A stretch of DNA of 64,000 bases from Bin87 sp965262485 (GTDB lineage: Bacteria > Chloroflexota > Dehalococcoidia > Lucifugimonadales > UBA3495), in contig OZ253540.1 in assembly GCA_965262485.1 (NCBI GenBank), positions 2,170,001 to 2,234,000 of the forward strand, given 5' to 3'. The notes under the pieces were generated by a model. The model did no database searches. It was given only the letters and a program-made list of their open reading frames with translations, and was not told the origin of the DNA. Numbering within the stretch: position 1 is the stretch's first letter; every line of letters starts with the position of its first letter. Made by a program: the position numbers and the translations under genes. This document shows positions 52,552 to 60,553 of the stretch, piece after piece.

Positions 52552-55029
52552 TCAGCCAACGACAACATTTACCAACCGCCCGGGTACGTAAACGACGTTC
52601 TTCAACGTCTTGCCGTCGGTGTGGGACTGTACCCGTTGGCTACCCAGGGCGAGCTCCCTGGCGTCCGCTTCGGCGATGTCAGCCGGGACGGGTATGCGGT
52701 CGCGCACCTTGCCGTTGACCTGGACCACCAGGGTTATTTCCTCCTCGGCAGCCATCTCGTCATCCCAGGTTGGGAACAACTGCTGGTGAATGCTGTAGGC
52801 GTGACCCGTGCGCTCCCACATCTCCTCGGCTACGTGCGGCGCCATTGGAGCCAGCATGAGCAGGAATTTTTCGATGCATTCCTGCCAGATCGAAGAGTCC
52901 ACTGACCGATCGTTCCACACTTTGTTCAGGTGGTTCAGGAGTTCCATCAGCGCTGCGATGGCCGTGTTGAATTTGAAGCGGTCCACTTCCTGATAGCACT
53001 TGCGGATTGTTTGGTGCAAAACGCGCTGGGTTTCCCTGACGGTTGCGGGGTCGGATGGAGCCTGGTCCAAAAGAGCCGCATCCTGCCCCACGACGGTCCA
53101 GACGCGGTTGAGCCATCGCACGACGCCATTTATTCCTTCATCACTCCACGGCCCACCCTGATCCCAGGGCCCGATGAACATCAGGAAACACCGGACGGCA
53201 TCCGCCCCCACCTGATCGATCACATCGTCGGGGTTGACCACATTGCCGCGGCTTTTGCTCATCTTCTCGTGGTCCTGACCCAGAATCACCCCCTGATTGA
53301 ACAGCCTCAGGAACGGTTCGTCAATGTTGAGCAGATCCATGTCGCGCAGGGCTTTGATGAAGAACCGGCTGTAAAGCAGGTGCATCACGGCATGTTCGGC
53401 TCCACCAGTGTATTGCCGCACCGGCATCCAGTCTGAAGCGGCTTGCGGGGCGAATGGACCACCGTCGTACCTAGGGCTGCAATAGCGCAGCATGTACCAC
53501 GATGAATCCATAAAGGTGTCCATGGTGTCGGTTTCACGCCGACCCGGTCCGCCGCACTGCGGGCATTTGGTATTGACGAAATCGTCATTAATGGCCAAGG
53601 GCGATTCGCCGGTCGGACGAAATTCTGCGTCTTCCGGCAGCAGGACCGGGAGGTCGGCTTCGGCCACCGGAGATACGCCGCATTCGTCGCAATACACCAT
53701 GGGGATGGGCGTACCCCAGTAGCGTTGTCTGGATATCAGCCAGTCACGCAGCCGATAGGTAACGGCCCGGCGGCCCCAACCCCGGCGTTCAACGTCATCG
53801 GCAACGGCCTTCATACCCTCCCGTTCGGTCATACCGTCGTAGGCGCCGGAATTGGTCATGAATCCTTCGCCAAGGTACGCATCCTTTGGTTCGCTGCCGT
53901 CCCATTCGATGGGTGCGATGACCGTGCGAACCGGCAACCGATATTTGCGCGCAAACGCCAAGTCCCGGGAGTCATGAGCCGGCACGCCCATCACGGCGCC
54001 CGTGCCATAGGTGGTGAGCACGTAGTCGGCGATGTAAATCGGCACTTGTTCGCCGTTCAACCGGTTGCGGGCGTATGAGCCTATGAACACACCGGTCTTG
54101 TCTTTGTCGGTCGAAAGGCGGTCGATTTCGGATGTGCCGCGGGCCTGGACGATGTACGCCTCAACCTCTGCTCGCCGGCTATCGGATGTCAGGAGCGTAA
54201 CCAGCGGGTGTTCGGGTGCCAGGACCAAAAATGTTACCCCGAAAATGGTATCGATTCTGGTCGTGAAGGTTTTGATTTCGCGTTCGTCCAATCCGTTTTC
54301 GGAAATGTCAAAACCGATTTCAACGCCTTCGCTGCGGCCGATCCAGTTGCGTTGCATGGTCAGGATTTTGTCAGGCCACTCTTCCAGCGTGTCAAAATTC
54401 AGCAACTGATCCGCGTAGTCGGTAATACGGAGGAACCACTGCTCCAGATCGCGGCGGGTTATCGGTGTGTCACACCTTTCGCATACTCCGTTCAGCACCT
54501 GTTCGTTGGCCAAAACGGTTTGACACGAGGGACACCAGACCACCGGCGCTTTGGCGCGATAAGCCAGGCCCTGTTCGTACAATTTTATAAAGAACCACTG
54601 GTTCCAGCGATAGTATTCGGGGAGGCAACACACCACTTCGCGGTCCCAGTCATACACCGCCCCAATCGAACGCAATTGGCGTCTCATGTTATCTACGTTG
54701 GACATTGTCCATTCGTAGGGATGGATACCTCGCGATATGGCGGCATTTTCCGCCGGCAGCCCGAAGGCGTCAAAACCGATCGGGTGCAGCACGTTGTACC
54801 CCTGCATCCGCCGGAAACGGGCGTGGGCATCCGATGGCGCCATGGCATACCAGTGACCGATGTGCAAGTCGCCCGACGGATACGGGTACATCGTCATTTC
54901 GAACCATTTGGGGCGCGGATCTTCGTCTTCAACCCGGTAGATACCGTCGCGCTCCCAACGCTCTTGCCACTTGCGATCAATCGCTACTGCATCGAAGCGA
55001 ATCTCAACCTGCCGTTGGCCCGTAGTCAT
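52552..55029 (-). CDS. leuS: leucyl-tRNA synthetase
   Basis: An 825-residue class Ia synthetase. The HIGH signature is GDLHIGHWYAMAPSD near residue 52, the KMSKS loop is HEKMSKSRGNVVNPDD near 590. The editing domain (TYGTGAVMGVPAHDSRD) and a zinc-like region (WCPSCQTVLANEQVLNGVCE) are present. Length is normal. No T-box or other leader was recognised in the 300-bp upstream. The cobalamin genes follow directly, so they may depend partly on the leuS promoter. Confidence 0.96.
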   Translation of the reverse strand: MTTGQRQVEIRFDAVAIDRKWQERWERDGIYRVEDEDPRPKWFEMTMYPYPSGDLHIGHWYAMAPSDAHARFRRMQGYNVLHPIGFDAFGLPAENAAISRGIHPYEWTMSNVDNMRRQLRSIGAVYDWDREVVCCLPEYYRWNQWFFIKLYEQGLAYRAKAPVVWCPSCQTVLANEQVLNGVCERCDTPITRRDLEQWFLRITDYADQLLNFDTLEEWPDKILTMQRNWIGRSEGVEIGFDISENGLDEREIKTFTTRIDTIFGVTFLVLAPEHPLVTLLTSDSRRAEVEAYIVQARGTSEIDRLSTDKDKTGVFIGSYARNRLNGEQVPIYIADYVLTTYGTGAVMGVPAHDSRDLAFARKYRLPVRTVIAPIEWDGSEPKDAYLGEGFMTNSGAYDGMTEREGMKAVADDVERRGWGRRAVTYRLRDWLISRQRYWGTPIPMVYCDECGVSPVAEADLPVLLPEDAEFRPTGESPLAINDDFVNTKCPQCGGPGRRETDTMDTFMDSSWYMLRYCSPRYDGGPFAPQAASDWMPVRQYTGGAEHAVMHLLYSRFFIKALRDMDLLNIDEPFLRLFNQGVILGQDHEKMSKSRGNVVNPDDVIDQVGADAVRCFLMFIGPWDQGGPWSDEGINGVVRWLNRVWTVVGQDAALLDQAPSDPATVRETQRVLHQTIRKCYQEVDRFKFNTAIAALMELLNHLNKVWNDRSVDSSIWQECIEKFLLMLAPMAPHVAEEMWERTGHAYSIHQQLFPTWDDEMAAEEEITLVVQVNGKVRDRIPVPADIAEADARELALGSQRVQSHTDGKTLKNVVYVPGRLVNVVVG

Positions 55030-55470
55030 TGGAAATTTCCCCTGTGAAAATCAACTATAGATTGAGACTCAGATTGGCGCCTGACCTAGCCTAAATGCGG
55101 TGTGGCAAACCTGCCTTGCAGGTTCCTGCCTCATATTAGCACATGCCGGGTACGTGCGCCCTGACTCAGGAATGCAGTATAACACCAGGGTAGGATAATT
55201 CCGGCGGCTGGCGTGGCCGCCAAAAAACGTTGACGCATCCGAGGCATGAGTCTGGTTGACATATTTCAACGGGTGAACATAAAATCTTGCCGAAAGTCGT
55301 GCATCGTCCCTAACTGATGGCCAGAACTAACTACCTTGCTGTTTGCGCCGCGCCGGCCAGTGAGTTTTTCATTCGACGTCCGCTCCCAACGGGTGCCCCG
55401 GTTCTCACCGCGTCATCAATTGTCGACTGACTTGCCATCACAACCGTCTCCCCTGCGGGAAGTACACGCC
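55030..55470. other. divergent intergenic region leuS / potassium transporter
   Basis: About 440 bp between the divergent leuS and transporter starts. A palindrome-like ACCTGCCTTGCAGGT lies near 55110-55125. No gene, riboswitch or convincing promoter pair was recognised; the transporter frame stays open upstream to 55336, but the extra residues are Arg/Pro-rich and unlike the family. Confidence 0.5.
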
Positions 55471-56880
55471 GTGCGTGTGCCGATCCGCCGGCGTGTGCCG
55501 CCGCGTCGCCGGTCCTCAACCCCCACCATTCTGCTGGGGGCGTTTGTACTCATTAACGTGGTAGGCGGGGCGCTCCTCTATCTGCCCTGGGCGGCTGCGG
55601 ATGGGCCCGGCGCCAGCTTGCAGGTGGCTTTTTTCACCGCTATCTCGGCTTCCACGGTTACGGGACTGGTGGTAGTTGACACCCAGGTGTATTGGTCGTT
55701 ATTCGGCCAGGTCATCATATTTTTCCTCATGTTGCTGGGTGGCCTGGAGTTCATCACGGCTGCCACGGTTCTCATAGCCATAGTCGGCCGCCGGGCTACC
55801 GCAGTGGAGGAAGATGTTTATCAGGACACCGTCGGTTCCGGCTACTCCCAAAACATTGGCCGTGTGGCCAGCAATATCGTGGTGGCGTTTTTTATCGGAT
55901 ATGCGGTAGGAGCGGCGCTGCTGTTTTTGCGAATGAGAACAATCGCCGGGTTTTCAATTGAGGAGGCAGCCTGGCAATCCCTGTTCCTTTCGGTTTCGGC
56001 GCTGAACAATGCCGGATTTTCGATCCTGCCCAACGCCCCATCAGGGAACAACGCCGATACTTTGGGATCGTATCCCTATCTAATGGGTGTCATAACGCCA
56101 CTGATCATCCTGGGTGCGGTCGGATGGCCGCTGATCGCCGACATACGGCGAAACTGGCGCACGAACCTGACTTTTCACGGTTGGGCCGGTTGGCTGCCTT
56201 TCAATTTCCACCGGTTATCGCTGGACACCAAGTTGGTATTGATATTCACGACAACTTTATACGCGTTCAGCGCCCTGGTTTTCCTCTTTGGAGAATGGAA
56301 CGGCGTCCTCGCCGCCAATTCTTTTCTGGGAAAAGTGGGTTCTTCGATATTTCACGGCGTTAGCGGGAGAACCGCCGGTTTTGCCGCGCTGGACTGGAGC
56401 GCAACGGTACACTTTACCCAACTGGTCTACAGCGGTTTGATGTTCGTTGGGGGTTCCACCGCCTCGGTGGCCGGCGGTATCAAGGTCAACACGGTGGCAG
56501 TGATCCTGATCGCCGCCCGCTCGTCGGCCCTGCGCCATGCTCAAACCGAGATTTTCCGACGCGAGATTGGCCCGGCTCTGGTGGCTCGCGCCTTGCTGGT
56601 CGCCCTGCTGGGCATCCTGTTTCTGGGCTTGGTGATACCGATATTGACGTACACCGATCCAAACATCCCGTTCGTTGCCCTGATGTTCGAAACGATCTCG
56701 GCATTTGGGACCAACGGCATGTCCGGTGGCGCGTCGGCTCAACTCAGCCTCACCGGCTCAATTATTTTTATGATTACCATGCTGGTCGGGCGGATAGGGC
56801 CATTGACGTTGGTAATGCTGCTGGCGCCGCGTGAAGATACGTCCTACCGTTACCCGGAAGAACCCGTTAGAATTGGGTGA
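55471..56880 (+). CDS. ktrB: TrkH/KtrB family potassium uptake membrane subunit
   Basis: About 469 residues from GTG 55471 (open to TTG 55336). Four pore loops are visible: SASTVTGLVVVDT, SALNNAGFS, SGRTAGFAALD and SAFGTNGMSGG, each with the selectivity Gly, between pairs of hydrophobic helices (MPM layout). An Arg-rich N terminus (VPIRRRVPPRRRS) precedes the first helix. It forms a K+ (or Na+-dependent K+) channel-like transporter gated by the cytoplasmic KtrA ring, whose gene begins eight bases after its stop. The start codon is uncertain. Confidence 0.9.
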   Translation: MRVPIRRRVPPRRRSSTPTILLGAFVLINVVGGALLYLPWAAADGPGASLQVAFFTAISASTVTGLVVVDTQVYWSLFGQVIIFFLMLLGGLEFITAATVLIAIVGRRATAVEEDVYQDTVGSGYSQNIGRVASNIVVAFFIGYAVGAALLFLRMRTIAGFSIEEAAWQSLFLSVSALNNAGFSILPNAPSGNNADTLGSYPYLMGVITPLIILGAVGWPLIADIRRNWRTNLTFHGWAGWLPFNFHRLSLDTKLVLIFTTTLYAFSALVFLFGEWNGVLAANSFLGKVGSSIFHGVSGRTAGFAALDWSATVHFTQLVYSGLMFVGGSTASVAGGIKVNTVAVILIAARSSALRHAQTEIFRREIGPALVARALLVALLGILFLGLVIPILTYTDPNIPFVALMFETISAFGTNGMSGGASAQLSLTGSIIFMITMLVGRIGPLTLVMLLAPREDTSYRYPEEPVRIG

Positions 56881-56887
56881 AGCAATT

Positions 56888-57544
56888 ATGCCAAAAACTA
56901 TATGCGTAATCGGTCTGGGTCGCTTTGGGACCAAACTTGCGAGCACTCTGTTTCAGCGGCAGCACGAAGTGTTGGCCATCGATAGCGACGAGCTGAGAGT
57001 CCAGTCGTTGCTGGGCCAGGTGACCTACGCCGTCGAAGCGGATGGCACCAATGAAATTGCCCTGCGCGATTTGGGTGTCGCTGAGATGGACGTGGCGGTG
57101 GTTGCCCTCGGTAGCCAGCTGCAATCCAGCATCATCTCAACCATGCTGCTCAAAACTATGGGGCTGCCCTTCGTGATTGCCCGCGCGACCGACACTCAAC
57201 ATGCCGAGATTCTGCACCGCGTTGGCGCTGACAAGATTGTATTTCCAGAGGAAGATGCCGCAGTTCGCACCGCCAGCCTGGACCTGACGCCGAACACCAT
57301 TGAGTATATGGACCTTACGGATTCTGCGGGTGTGCACAAGCTGCGACCGCCCGACCGAATGCGGGGGCACCGGCTCAGGGAGCTGGGATTGACGTCAGAG
57401 TCACGCCGCCGGGTTTCGGTGCTCATTCTGCGTCGAGGCGCCGAGTACATAATCAATCCCGGCGATGATGAAACCATCGGCGATGGCGACGTGCTGTTTG
57501 TGGTGGGAAATCATGAAGACATTGAGCGGGTCTTCAGACGGTAG
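56888..57544 (+). CDS. ktrA: KtrA/TrkA regulatory RCK protein
   Basis: A 218-residue RCK protein from ATG 56888. N-terminal RCK_N Rossmann motif is ICVIGLGRFGTKLASTL with the acidic adenosine-binding residue in LAIDSDE. The C-terminal RCK_C domain (LRELGLTSESRRRVSVLILR) ends at GDVLFVVGNHEDIER. It forms an octameric ring controlling KtrB through ATP/ADP, and in some bacteria c-di-AMP. It follows the membrane subunit gene by eight bases; the next feature is the 57590 repeat element. Confidence 0.93.
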   Translation: MPKTICVIGLGRFGTKLASTLFQRQHEVLAIDSDELRVQSLLGQVTYAVEADGTNEIALRDLGVAEMDVAVVALGSQLQSSIISTMLLKTMGLPFVIARATDTQHAEILHRVGADKIVFPEEDAAVRTASLDLTPNTIEYMDLTDSAGVHKLRPPDRMRGHRLRELGLTSESRRRVSVLILRRGAEYIINPGDDETIGDGDVLFVVGNHEDIERVFRR

Positions 57545-57589
57545 CCCCACGGTGCGCTGCGTCCGAAGGTAGTTCGGCGAACGGGAGAC

Positions 57590-57768
57590 CAGGGCCTTTC
57601 GATTCTCCCTCTCCCCTTGTGGGAGAGGGCTGGGGTGAGGGGTATAGTCTGCGGCAGGATAGTTCCCTATCTCACACCTTCACCCTCACCCCCGTATCAA
57701 GTACGGGGCAGGCTCTAACCCTCTCCCATCAAGGGAGAGGGGATTTCTTGTAAAACCGAAAGGCCCTG
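57590..57768. repeat. 179-bp inverted-repeat element (MITE-like) with 10-bp target duplication
   Basis: CAGGGCCTTTCG at 57590-57601 and its exact complement at 57757-57768 bound a 179-bp, non-coding element. AACGGGAGAC lies directly outside both ends (57580-57589 and 57769-57778), a perfect 10-bp target duplication. The interior has nested hairpins including CTCCCTCTCCCC/GGGAGAGGGG-type arms and CCCGTATCAAGTACGGGG. Such structure indicates movement in trans by an unknown transposase. The CAGGG end and 8-10-bp duplications recall the ISAs1 family, from memory. Confidence 0.85.
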
Positions 57769-57901
57769 AACGGGAGACAGGTTTCGTTGCCCTTGCGTTG
57801 CGGCGGCGGATATAATTCTCCTGATTCTTATCGACGGGTCCGCGCGCTATAGGCCACGCGGTTTCGGTGGTTAGGGCACTGGATGCGAAAGAGGGTAGAA
57901 G

Positions 57902-58738
57902 ATGGGTGAGCGCATCGGGTATTTGGGGCCGGCCGGGACTTACACCGAGCAGGCAGCCCTGCTATATGCCCCGGACGCTGAGTTCACGCCGTTGCCGACT
58001 ATCAATGCGGTGGGCGCTGGCGTAGCCAACGGTGATCTGGATGCCGGGGTAGTGCCCATCGAAAACAGCCTGGAGGGTTCGGTTACATTTACTCAGGACT
58101 TGCTGATCACTCAAACCGGATTATCCATTCGGAATGAGGTGGTGATACCGATTGACCACTTTCTCGTTGCGCCGCCAGGTGTGGAAGCGGATCAGGTTCG
58201 TGTCATATTTTCGCACCCGCAGGCATTGGCGCAGTGCCGCAACTATCTGGAATCCAGATTCCCATTGGCGCAAAACGAGGCTTCTCTGAGCACTGCTGCC
58301 GCCGTGGCTGACATGCAGGGCAGCCCCGTACCCGCAGCGGCCATCTGTCCGCAACGGGCTACGGAACTGTACGATGTCCAGGTGCTGGATCGTGGCATTC
58401 AGGACAATCCGATTAATCAGACCAGGTTCGCCGTGTTGGCCCGCACTGACCACGCCATGACCGGACATGACCGGACATCGATCTGTTTCTCGTTCACCGT
58501 TGATCGACCTGGAAGCTTGTACCACTGCATCGGCGAGTTTGCCCAACGAAACATTAACCTGGTGAAAATAGAAAGCCGCCCCACCAAACAGGCGCTGGGG
58601 CGTTACATTTTCCTGATCGACTGCGATGGGCACCGCCAGGAAACGGACGTAGCGGCGGCTTTGGAGGGTTTGAGGCAAAGGGTGGATATGTTGAAGATCT
58701 TTGGTTCCTACCCGACGTGGGAACCTCAACACGATTGA
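57902..58738 (+). CDS. pheA: prephenate dehydratase
   Basis: A 278-residue enzyme making phenylpyruvate. The catalytic PDT domain has IGYLGPAGTYTEQAALL, VVPIENSLEGSVTFTQDLL and the later NQTRFAVLAR block with Thr/Arg of the active site; the C-terminal ACT regulatory domain begins at about 190 (DRPGSLYHCIGEFAQRNINL, VKIESRP), expected to bind phenylalanine. No chorismate mutase domain is fused. GAGGG precedes ATG 57902. Single gene. Confidence 0.94.
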   Translation: MGERIGYLGPAGTYTEQAALLYAPDAEFTPLPTINAVGAGVANGDLDAGVVPIENSLEGSVTFTQDLLITQTGLSIRNEVVIPIDHFLVAPPGVEADQVRVIFSHPQALAQCRNYLESRFPLAQNEASLSTAAAVADMQGSPVPAAAICPQRATELYDVQVLDRGIQDNPINQTRFAVLARTDHAMTGHDRTSICFSFTVDRPGSLYHCIGEFAQRNINLVKIESRPTKQALGRYIFLIDCDGHRQETDVAAALEGLRQRVDMLKIFGSYPTWEPQHD

Positions 58739-58772
58739 ACCCGCACACGATTGTACCGGCGTCGGAACGCCC

Positions 58773-58818
58773 CCAATTGATAAGACCGGCCCCTGAGTGG
58801 GCCAGTCTTATCAATTGG
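58773..58818. terminator. 20-bp-arm hairpin between convergent genes
   Basis: Arms CCAATTGATAAGACCGGCCC and GGGCCAGTCTTATCAATTGG pair at 19 of 20 positions around a six-base loop. No T-run follows, so it is not a classic terminator; it may end transcription in both directions between pheA and the YtxH-like genes, or be a small mobile or protein-binding palindrome. Confidence 0.6.
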
Positions 58819-58858
58819 CCATTACGTGCCAAGAGCGTGTCGCCTGCGTTGACTGAAC

Positions 58859-59095
58859 CTAACTATGCGGGTAAGGGCCGGGGGTCTCGATGTATCGGGC
58901 CAGCGAATCGTTGGGCGCCGTGGCGGCGGGCGCTCTCCTGATTGATGACATGACCCGATAGGCTTTTCCTATGCCACGTTTCATGGAGCTACGCGATTCC
59001 CGACCGGACTGGGGCGCCACCAGGAAGCCGGCTGCGACCCCTACCGCTGTGGACACAGCGAGCAGGCTCAGGCTACGTTTTGCGTTTTCGGTCAA
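58859..59095 (-). CDS. YtxH-like small membrane protein A
   Basis: A 78-residue protein: an N-terminal hydrophobic helix (LSLLAVSTAVGVAAGFLVAP) followed by QSGRESRSSMKRGIGKAYRV. The GxxxGxLxAPxSGxExR motif is that of YtxH-like proteins. Probably a membrane-anchored, stress- or envelope-related small protein of unknown function. First of three adjacent paralogs on the minus strand. Confidence 0.7.
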   Translation of the reverse strand: MTENAKRSLSLLAVSTAVGVAAGFLVAPQSGRESRSSMKRGIGKAYRVMSSIRRAPAATAPNDSLARYIETPGPYPHS

Positions 59096-59167
59096 TGTGA
59101 CCTTCCTTTTATCTCAATCCCTGAAAATAGGGCTGGTGTCCAATTCGTAAAACGCGGCGCCGGCCGG

Positions 59168-59404
59168 CTAATCCCGACCGACCGTTACCTGTTCATCGAG
59201 CGGCATCGCCTCGGGTTCGGATTTCCCGCATCGGCGCAAAAACCGCCAGTAACCGTTGGCTTTGTTCCAGGCGCCCCCGGCGCGTTTAGCCACGTCGGTG
59301 CGGGCTTCTTTGCCGCTCTTGGGTGCGAGCAGGATGCCTGCCGCCAGTCCAATGACCAAGCCGGCGGATAACAACCCCAGCGTAGTTTGTTTGTTGCGTT
59401 TCAT
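59168..59404 (-). CDS. YtxH-like small membrane protein B
   Basis: A 78-residue paralog: KRNKQTTLGLLSAGLVIGLA then AGILLAPKSGKEARTDVAKR. The AGILLAPKSGKEAR block is the best YtxH match. A cysteine and an acidic tail follow. It lies between two paralogs. Confidence 0.75.
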   Translation of the reverse strand: MKRNKQTTLGLLSAGLVIGLAAGILLAPKSGKEARTDVAKRAGGAWNKANGYWRFLRRCGKSEPEAMPLDEQVTVGRD

Positions 59405-59468
59405 CTTGTGCCTCCGGTATCAGGGCTTGTTTTATATCGCGGCGCCAAATAAACCGGCGACGACCGTT

Positions 59469-59678
59469 CTAACCCTCGGTAACTTCGGCGACATCGTCGG
59501 CGCCCCGACTGCGTATTCGCTGCAGGTATTCTCTGCCGACGCTGCTGGCGTTGACGGCGCGTTGGCGCAATTCTTCCCTGGTGTCTCGCCCGCTCTTTGG
59601 CGCCAGCAGAATTCCGGCGATTACTCCCAGAGCGAGTCCCGAAGCGAGAAGAGCGATGTTCTGTTGTGCATGATTCAT
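59469..59678 (-). CDS. YtxH-like small membrane protein C
   Basis: A 69-residue paralog: IALLASGLALGVIAGILLAP then KSGRDTREELRQRAVNASS. The motif AGILLAPKSGRDTREEL is the most typical of the three. GGAGG lies upstream of ATG 59678. Cotranscription with the other two is likely because gaps are below 75 bp. Confidence 0.78.
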   Translation of the reverse strand: MNHAQQNIALLASGLALGVIAGILLAPKSGRDTREELRQRAVNASSVGREYLQRIRSRGADDVAEVTEG

Positions 59679-60025
59679 GATATGCCTCCGTAATTTAAGA
59701 CTCGTAGGTATATTCCTACACTTGCTCCGAACCGCATAAGTTATCGTGCGTTCCGGTTCAGTATATCCGATATTATAATGAAGAGTAGCACGTTTGTCAA
59801 TAACGGGTAGTCATAGCGTTTTAACAATTTTTGAAATTGTGCAATGATTTGCCGGTTTCCCGTCGATGATATTGCGCTCGCCTGCGGACGTGAATCCGGT
59901 GTCGGGATCGCCTGGAGCAAGATCTTCTCCGTTGATTCGTTCGCCACCATTGAGCCGCGGTGAATCGCGTTTACCGGACCGGTTTTGTGGTGTCGCCGGC
60001 CACGACCTTACGATACAATTTCTAT
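59679..60025. other. intergenic region upstream of the S26 peptidase
   Basis: About 345 bp without a convincing gene. A TATTATAAT sequence near 59772 could be a -10 element for either direction. A 69-codon minus-strand frame here (59741-59950) has no family match and no ribosome site. Confidence 0.4.
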
Positions 60026-60553
60026 ATGTTCAACCGTGCGCGACGTATCGCAGGCGCCGTTTTGAAGTTCGTGTTCCGCTCTCATTTTGTGGTGAGCGGG
60101 GATAGTATGGCTCCGTGCTTGCGCTCCGGGGATTGGGTTCATGTGATCCCGATAGCGTTGCGGATTGGCAACATCCCCCGAGGCGCGGTGGTGGTGCTGA
60201 GTCCACCGGAATACGAGCTCCGGTTCGACATCAAACGCGTGGTCGGAATGCCGGGAGAGCATGTTCGAATCGACCAGTCCAACACCGTGTTCATTGATGA
60301 TGTCCTTGCGCCGGAGTCGTATCCGGATGCCGGGAATCAGGGTCCTGCAGCATGGGCGTCGCAATGGATCTGCGGCGATAACGAATACTTTGTGATAGGG
60401 GATAATCGGTCCGACAGCCTGGATAGCCGCCGGTACGGGCCGGTTTCAATCCGACAGATTCTGGGCGCCGTGTGGCTGAAATGGCCTTCGGGTTCCCTTC
60501 GACCCGCCAGGATGGACTCCACTCAACCGAAACGGCATCTACACGCGCCATGA
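60026..60553 (+). CDS. S26-family signal peptidase
   Basis: A 175-residue peptidase from ATG 60026. The catalytic Ser is in FVVSGDSMAPCLRSGDW (Ser27) and the Lys in DIKRVVGMPGE (Lys70); GDNRSDSLDSRRYGPV is the conserved box E. It cleaves signal or maturation peptides. The N-terminal segment is only weakly hydrophobic, so membrane anchoring is uncertain, and it is short for LepB; a dedicated maturation protease is an alternative. Its stop overlaps the next gene (ATGA). Confidence 0.88.
   Translation: MFNRARRIAGAVLKFVFRSHFVVSGDSMAPCLRSGDWVHVIPIALRIGNIPRGAVVVLSPPEYELRFDIKRVVGMPGEHVRIDQSNTVFIDDVLAPESYPDAGNQGPAAWASQWICGDNEYFVIGDNRSDSLDSRRYGPVSIRQILGAVWLKWPSGSLRPARMDSTQPKRHLHAP

Noticed and set aside
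55030..55335. T-box upstream of leuS
   Set aside because: The AGGGTGGNACCGCG core and terminator are missing on the minus strand.
59741..59950. 69-codon minus-strand frame upstream of the S26 peptidase
   Set aside because: No ribosome site, no family motif and little codon structure; treated as non-coding.
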